This document shows, one piece after another, positions 47,370 to 51,375 of a stretch of DNA of 51,375 nt. The position numbers and the translations under genes were made by a program. Position 1 is the first letter of the stretch, and every line of letters starts with the position of its first letter. The notes beneath the pieces were generated by a model. The model was not told where the DNA came from. It was given only the letters and a program-made list of their open reading frames with translations, and did not search any database. Source of the DNA: DASXYU01 sp036502295 (GTDB lineage: Bacteria > Actinomycetota > Actinomycetes > Mycobacteriales > Jatrophihabitantaceae); contig DASXYU010000033.1 in NCBI GenBank assembly GCA_036502295.1, positions 1 through 51,375 of the forward strand, in the 5' to 3' direction.

Positions 47370-47389
47370 TCGCGCCGCCTGCGGCGCGA
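47370..47389 (+). terminator. Hairpin after the 49-residue gene
   Basis: A perfect 9-bp stem, TCGCGCCGC/GCGGCGCGA, begins five bases after the stop. The nominal loop is only two bases, so the top pair probably opens. There is no U tract. Confidence 0.5.
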
Positions 47390-47599
47390 ATGTCGACGTT
47401 GCGCCGTGATGTCTGCGCGTCCTCCGCAACCAAGCTCGCCCTGAAGCCAGACCGGCACGGAGCGAGCGAAGGTCCGCGCCCTCGCCACGGCGGCGGCGCG
47501 GATCGCCGTCGCGGGAACCAACCCGTACAGCCCCCAAGTACGGCGCCGTAGCTCCGCCGTCCTCATGAGGACGTTGGCGCGCCCCGCGCGTATGGCAAG

Positions 47600-47628
47600 A
47601 AAGGCCCCGCCTGATGGGCGGGGCCTTT
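47600..47628. terminator. Bidirectional intrinsic terminator
   Basis: A 12-bp stem, AAAGGCCCCGCC with GGCGGGGCCTTT, encloses a 5-base loop. The A/U ends on both sides allow use in both directions. It lies just downstream of the cold-shock gene on the - strand. The 289 bases between 47365 and 47653 otherwise show no gene. Confidence 0.85.
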
Positions 47629-47653
47629 CCTGTTCAACGGCTCTTGGGTCTGG

Positions 47654-47857
47654 TCAGACCGGCCTGACGTTCTCCGCCTGCGGGCCCTTCTGGCCCTGCG
47701 TCACATCGAACTCAACACGCTGGTTCTCATCGAGCGCGCGGTAGCCGTCGGACTGAATCGCCGAGTAGTGGACGAACACATCCGGAGCGCCACCGTCGGG
47801 AGCGATGAAGCCGAAACCCTTCTCGGCGTTGAACCACTTCACGACACCCTGTGCCAC
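47654..47857 (-). CDS. Cold-shock domain protein
   Basis: The 67-residue single cold-shock domain protein has the RNA-binding motifs KGFGFI and DVFVHYSAI. It binds single-stranded RNA/DNA and acts as an RNA chaperone. GTG 47857 has GGAGAA six bases upstream. A stretch of about 280 bases without a gene separates it from the divergent DUF2630 gene and may hold a long structured leader, as usual in csp genes. Confidence 0.95.
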   Translation of the reverse strand: MAQGVVKWFNAEKGFGFIAPDGGAPDVFVHYSAIQSDGYRALDENQRVEFDVTQGQKGPQAENVRPV

Positions 47858-48139
47858 GTTTACTTCTCCTAGTGCTGTACGGGTCCGCACCGTGCGAATC
47901 CCGAAGGTTACTTCCGGACGAACACCATTCCCGACAGCCGAGAGGAGGTCGATCAACCGGTTACCTGGTCTCACCACCCACGTGACCGTGGCGCTGTTGA
48001 CCATCGCAGCAACCGCGGAAAGCATAGCTTCAAGGACTCCCCCGTCCGCAACCATCGAGTGCAAACTGGTGGTGAACACGCCACAGTGAAAGCCCTTGCA
48101 GGACGCCCCTGCAGGCGATCACCGAGGAAAGGTCAGCTG
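47858..48139. other. Divergent intergenic region csp / DUF2630
   Basis: I see no gene in this region. It should contain the cold-shock leader on the - strand and the promoter of the DUF2630 gene on +, which has GAGGAAAGG before its ATG. No riboswitch-like structure was recognised. Confidence 0.4.
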
Positions 48140-48376
48140 ATGGATGACAAGACGATCCTCGACCACATCCAGGAACTCGTCACCGAAGAGAAGACGCTCC
48201 GCGGCGGCGGTCACGGACTGGCGAGCGGCCAGCGACAGCGACTGCAGGACCTCGAGGAGCAGCTCGACCAGGCCTGGGACCTGCTCCGCCAGCGGCGGGC
48301 GCGCGAAGAGACCGGCGACAATCCTGACGAGGCACGTCCTCGTGCGGTGAACGAGGTCGAGGGCTACCTGCAGTAA
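48140..48376 (+). CDS. DUF2630 family protein
   Basis: The 78-residue protein has the pattern ILDHIQELVTEEKTLR and LEEQLDQAWDLLRQRRA of DUF2630. It is helical, highly charged, and conserved in actinobacteria without known function. ATG 48140 follows GAGGAAAGG. An interspersed repeat with a GATCGC/GCGATC stem follows its stop. Confidence 0.9.
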   Translation: MDDKTILDHIQELVTEEKTLRGGGHGLASGQRQRLQDLEEQLDQAWDLLRQRRAREETGDNPDEARPRAVNEVEGYLQ

Positions 48377-48377
48377 T

Positions 48378-48420
48378 CCTTCGACACGATCGCTTCGCGA
48401 TCTACTCACGGACCTCAGGA
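48378..48420. repeat. TTCGACACG...CTACTCA repeat between convergent genes
   Basis: The segment TCCTTCGACACGATCGC, then TTCGCGATCTACTCACGGACC, has a GATCGC/GCGATC stem. It starts two bases after the DUF2630 stop and overlaps the end of the lipoprotein gene, so it may serve as a shared terminator. Confidence 0.65.
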
Positions 48421-49260
48421 GGGGGCGGCCGGGGCTTGCGCCCAGGGCACCCAGGTCGCGCCCGCCGGCGGCGTGAAGGAGAAGTAGGTCGCCTCCGGAG
48501 TCTTGAACGTGATGCTGCTGAAGCTCACGTCGATCGCCGGCGACGTTCCGTTGCGCGCAAAGATCTGGACCGACAGCGGCACCTTGTTCTCGCCGTCGAC
48601 CGCGATGCGCATCTGCCCGATCGGCGAGGTGACGTCCTGTGGGCGAGTGACCACGAGCTCGTAGCAGCGACGCGATGCGACCATCACCGGCGCGCCGACC
48701 GTCACCGTGGTCTGAGCATCGACAGCATCCAGCGCGTTGCGGGCAAGTTCCTGCGGAGTCAGTGACGCGAAGGTGAGCGGCAGGTTCCAGTCCTCGCCCG
48801 TGGCCTTCGTGCGGCTCACCTGATGTGAGGCGCTGTCCCACTCCCACACGTCCTCACCGTTGCGGAAGTAGTCGGCCTCACTGGTAGGACGCAGGATCGC
48901 CACCCGCTGCCGATCAGCGCCGCCGTACCAGTAGCGCATCGTGTGCGAGCCGCTGAGGATCGTGTTGAAGGCGCCGAAGTCGGGGCTGTTCGGTACGGGG
49001 TCGGAGTTAGCCGTATCGCCACCAGCTCCCCCCGCCGAAGGCAGGCCGGGAGCGGTGTCCACCAGGATCGCCCCCGAGTAGCCGAGCGCGCTCGTCTCCG
49101 ACCCGTGCACGTCCGCGATGAGTTGCTGCGACGTGATCGCCGGCAGTTCTCGCGAAGGGGACGAGGACGTACAGGCTGCGACGGCGAGGACGAGACCACC
49201 CGCGGCGACAGCGGCGACACCGCGAGGCGCCCAACTGGGCAAGCTACCCCGGAGTCTCAC
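48415..49260 (-). CDS. Predicted lipoprotein, LolA/RseB-like fold
   Basis: The 281-residue protein has an N-terminal signal with lipobox ending AVAAC (Cys30). The rest alternates beta-strand-like segments (MRYWYGGADRQRVAIL, VWEWDSASHQV, CYELVVTRP, GQMRIAVDGENKVPLSVQI), the layout of LolA/RseB-like lipid- or signal-binding proteins. The family assignment is tentative. GTG 49260 has AGGA close upstream and a later start is possible. It is divergent from a two-component system, which might respond to envelope conditions. Confidence 0.75.
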   Translation of the reverse strand: MRLRGSLPSWAPRGVAAVAAGGLVLAVAACTSSSPSRELPAITSQQLIADVHGSETSALGYSGAILVDTAPGLPSAGGAGGDTANSDPVPNSPDFGAFNTILSGSHTMRYWYGGADRQRVAILRPTSEADYFRNGEDVWEWDSASHQVSRTKATGEDWNLPLTFASLTPQELARNALDAVDAQTTVTVGAPVMVASRRCYELVVTRPQDVTSPIGQMRIAVDGENKVPLSVQIFARNGTSPAIDVSFSSITFKTPEATYFSFTPPAGATWVPWAQAPAAPS

Positions 49261-49375
49261 GTCCTAACCGTGCCGTACGGCATGCTGAACACGCCCTGAG
49301 AGCTCAGCTGACGACCAGCCAAATTCGGGCAAAGCTGGAGTCTTACCGTCCGCTCCAGCGAAAGAGGTGGCGACT

Positions 49376-50089
49376 GTGCGCCTGTTAATCGTCGAGGACG
49401 AGGCCCGTCTGGCTTCCGCGCTGCAGCGTGGTCTCATCGCGGAAGGCTTCACCGTCGACCTTGCCCACACCGGCAATGAGGGCCTGCAGCTCGCACGGGA
49501 CTCGGCGTACGACCTGATCATCCTGGACATCATGCTGCCGGGGCTCTCTGGGTATCGGATCATCGAAGCTTTGCGCGGGGAGGAGAACTGGGTGCCGATC
49601 CTCATGCTCACCGCCAAGGACGGCGAGTACGACGAGGCCGACGCCCTCGACCTCGGCGCCGACGACTATCTCACCAAACCGTTCAGTTTTGTTGTATTGC
49701 TCGCTCGGATTCGGGCGTTGCTCCGGCGCGGTGTGCAGCCGCGCCCCGCCTCGCTCGCGGTCGATGACCTCATCCTCAACCCGGCGGCACACACGGTGAC
49801 CCGGGGCGAGACCCAGATCGAACTCACCCCGCGTGAGTTCTCGCTGCTCGAGTTCCTGATGCGCCGGGCCGGTGACGCGGTGAGCAAGGCCGACATCCTG
49901 CACCACGTCTGGGACGCGAACTACGACGGCGATGCCAACGTGGTCGAGGTCTACGTCGGTTATCTGCGGCGCAAGATCGACGTGCCGTTCGGCCGGCTGA
50001 ACCTGCAGACGGTGCGCGGAGCCGGCTATCGGATGACGCCTGATGACTCGGTGGCTCGTGCGGCGAACGCCGCAGCTGCCGCGAACTGA
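49376..50089 (+). CDS. OmpR/PhoB-family response regulator
   Basis: The 237-residue regulator has a receiver domain (residues 1-115; acidic EDE, phospho-acceptor Asp51 in LDIMLPG, Lys in TKPF). The C-terminal winged-helix DNA-binding domain follows (ELTPREFSLLEFLMRR and VEVYVGYLRRKID, GAGYRM). GTG 49376 has AGAGG eight bases upstream and gives the normal receiver start; GTG 49367 is an alternative. It is transcribed with the histidine kinase 13 bases downstream. Confidence 0.95.
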   Translation: MRLLIVEDEARLASALQRGLIAEGFTVDLAHTGNEGLQLARDSAYDLIILDIMLPGLSGYRIIEALRGEENWVPILMLTAKDGEYDEADALDLGADDYLTKPFSFVVLLARIRALLRRGVQPRPASLAVDDLILNPAAHTVTRGETQIELTPREFSLLEFLMRRAGDAVSKADILHHVWDANYDGDANVVEVYVGYLRRKIDVPFGRLNLQTVRGAGYRMTPDDSVARAANAAAAAN

Positions 50090-50102
50090 GTAGAAAGGGT
50101 CT

Positions 50103-51375
50103 GTGCCCACTACGCCATCCCCGCTCGCCCGAGTTGGCGTGGCGGCGGGGCTGCCGTTGCGCTGGTCGAACAAGCTCTCACTGCGTGCCCGGCTGACGAT
50201 CGTCTCGACGGTGCTCTTCAGCATCGCCGTAGCCACCGGCTCCGTCCTCGTCATCCTGCTGGCCCGCTACGCACTGACCCACGCCCTCGATTCCGCGGCG
50301 GAGCGAACCGCTTCCGACATCGCCTACCAATTCGTGACGCTCAAGGGATCCGCCACGGTCCTGCCGACGAGTGGCGGCGTCCTGCTCGTGCAGGTCGTCG
50401 ATCAGAGCAACCAGGTGGTCGCCGCCTCGCCGGGCGCCGACCGCGTGACCCCCGTCCTCCCGACGGACCTCCTACAGCGGGCGCGTGACGGGGCGACCCT
50501 GACGATCGCCGCCCCGCCGCCCGCGACCGGACGTTGGCGCATCCTCGCCCGCCCGGCCGGTGAGGACACAGTCGTCGTCGCTACCGACTACTCCCGCGTC
50601 GATGACAGCCAGACCGTCCTCACCCGTGCCACGCTCATCGGCGGACCGATCGGCGTGCTGCTGATGGCGTTGGCGACGTACACGGTCGTCGCCCTCACGC
50701 TGCGCCCGGTCGCGGCGCTGCGGCACGGCGCCGCCGACATCACTGCTGCGGGACTCGCCGACCAGCGACTGCCGATACCCGGCGCGCAGGACGAGATCCA
50801 CCGTCTCGCGGTCACCCTCAACGCCATGCTCGACCGCATCGATTCCGCGACGACCAGACAGCGCACCTTCGTCGGTGACGCCGCGCACGAGCTCCGCTCG
50901 CCGTTGGCGTCGCTGCGGGTGCAGCTTGAGGTTGCGCAGCGCACCCACACCGGCCTGACCAGCGAGGAGCTACGGGACGTGATGGTGGATGCCGAGCGCC
51001 TCGACCGGCTGGTGGCCGACCTACTCACACTGGCGCGCATGGATGAGTCCGGCGGAACGTTGCGCCGCGAGGAACCGGTGCTGCTCTCGGACCTGGCGGT
51101 GCAGGTGGTGGGGAGCTATCTCACTGTCCCTGTGCCGGTGACGGTGCGTGCGCCGCGGCTGGTCGAGGTGAGCGGTGACCCGGACGGCCTGCAGCGGGTG
51201 ATCATCAACCTCGTCGACAACGCGGTGCGGCATGCGCGGGCCTCCGTCGTCGTCGCCGTGAGTGTCGAGGACGTCGCCGGACGTCCGGTCGCACAACTCA
51301 CCGTCATCGATGATGGCCCCGGACTTCCCGTCGAGGAACGGGAGCGGGTCTTCGACCGGTTCTACCGTCTCGAGG
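50103..51375 (+). CDS. Sensor histidine kinase (3' end outside window)
   Basis: 424 codons are visible and the frame runs off the end. One membrane helix lies at about residues 40-62 and a second at about 180-200, with a sensor region of about 115 residues between them. A HAMP segment follows, then the H box with His262 (DAAHELRSPLASL), the N box IINLVDNAVRHA, the G1 box DDGPG and the F box FDRFYRL. GTG 50103 is 13 bases after the regulator stop with AAAGGG upstream. Stimulus unknown. Confidence 0.93.
   Translation, partial: MPTTPSPLARVGVAAGLPLRWSNKLSLRARLTIVSTVLFSIAVATGSVLVILLARYALTHALDSAAERTASDIAYQFVTLKGSATVLPTSGGVLLVQVVDQSNQVVAASPGADRVTPVLPTDLLQRARDGATLTIAAPPPATGRWRILARPAGEDTVVVATDYSRVDDSQTVLTRATLIGGPIGVLLMALATYTVVALTLRPVAALRHGAADITAAGLADQRLPIPGAQDEIHRLAVTLNAMLDRIDSATTRQRTFVGDAAHELRSPLASLRVQLEVAQRTHTGLTSEELRDVMVDAERLDRLVADLLTLARMDESGGTLRREEPVLLSDLAVQVVGSYLTVPVPVTVRAPRLVEVSGDPDGLQRVIINLVDNAVRHARASVVVAVSVEDVAGRPVAQLTVIDDGPGLPVEERERVFDRFYRLE

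Noticed and set aside
47069..47566. Open frame on the - strand opposite the 49-residue gene
   Set aside because: It is rich in Arg and Cys with no family pattern, covers an A/T-rich promoter-like stretch, and has no ribosome binding site.
47365..47653. tRNA or other stable RNA in the gap before the cold-shock gene
   Set aside because: No cloverleaf or conserved T-loop sequence was found; only two hairpins are visible.

Overview
This window is about 51 kb of high-GC DNA from a flagellated actinobacterium. The lineage signs are many GTG starts, short TAnnnT -10 boxes sitting 6-7 bases before start codons (leaderless transcription), a GTP-type PEP carboxykinase, a HelD/HelR-type RNA polymerase motor, a Ddn-like deazaflavin-type protein, a DUF2630 protein and MapB-type methionine aminopeptidase. 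The genus cannot be fixed from sequence alone.

Layout. (1) 1-4.7 kb: a small membrane protein, pyrE, a SpoU/TrmH-type RNA methyltransferase and a secreted sedolisin (S53) protease, all on the + strand. (2) 4.7-6.1 kb (-): a cheX-cheY operon with a third protein of unknown family that also carries an ExxN signature. (3) 6.2-9.0 kb: a DedA membrane protein, a small membrane protein and RNase J. (4) 9.2-12.8 kb (+): flhA, a protein resembling only the N-terminus of FlhF, and a small membrane protein. (5) 12.8-14.7 kb (-): map and a DUF559/AbiEi-like nuclease-fold gene sitting between two palindromic repeats. (6) 34.1-14.9 kb (-): a nearly complete flagellar export/basal-body cluster in the order flgB, flgC, fliE, F, G, H, I, J, an NlpC/P60-transglycosylase fusion, fliK, flgD, flgE, flbD, motA, motB, fliL, M, N, O, P, Q, R, flhB. 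No flagellin, filament-cap, hook-associated, L-ring or P-ring genes are in the window. (7) 34.2-47 kb: a membrane protein, a low-molecular-weight phosphatase, tldD/tldE, pckG, a Ddn-like protein, a membrane protein, helD/helR and a three-gene 2-oxoacid dehydrogenase operon (E1 alpha, E1 beta, E2). (8) 47-51.4 kb: a 49-residue basic protein, a cold-shock protein, a DUF2630 protein, a lipoprotein, and a response regulator with a histidine kinase cut off by the window end.

Regulation. Five flagellar/chemotaxis transcription units (cheX, flhA, flgE, flbD, fliM) have a matching sigma28/FliA-like promoter of the form TNAR-N15-(G/A)YCGAT, and flgB has a weaker one. Hairpins after flgE and fliL divide the large cluster into units that begin at these promoters.

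Repeats are the most unusual aspect. Six copies of an exactly 72-bp palindrome, each with four GAGTGGTCA-type boxes, lie between co-directional genes; one pair brackets the DUF559 gene. A second family fills three stop-to-start gaps inside operons and carries the downstream ribosome binding site, as mycobacterial MIRUs do. A third, asymmetric palindrome (CTCCCCCGCG...GCGGGAGGTG) lies inside coding sequences and writes the same PR...REV peptide into three unrelated proteins. The heptamer GAGGACG is also strongly over-represented on both strands, even where it forces the rare arginine codon AGG.
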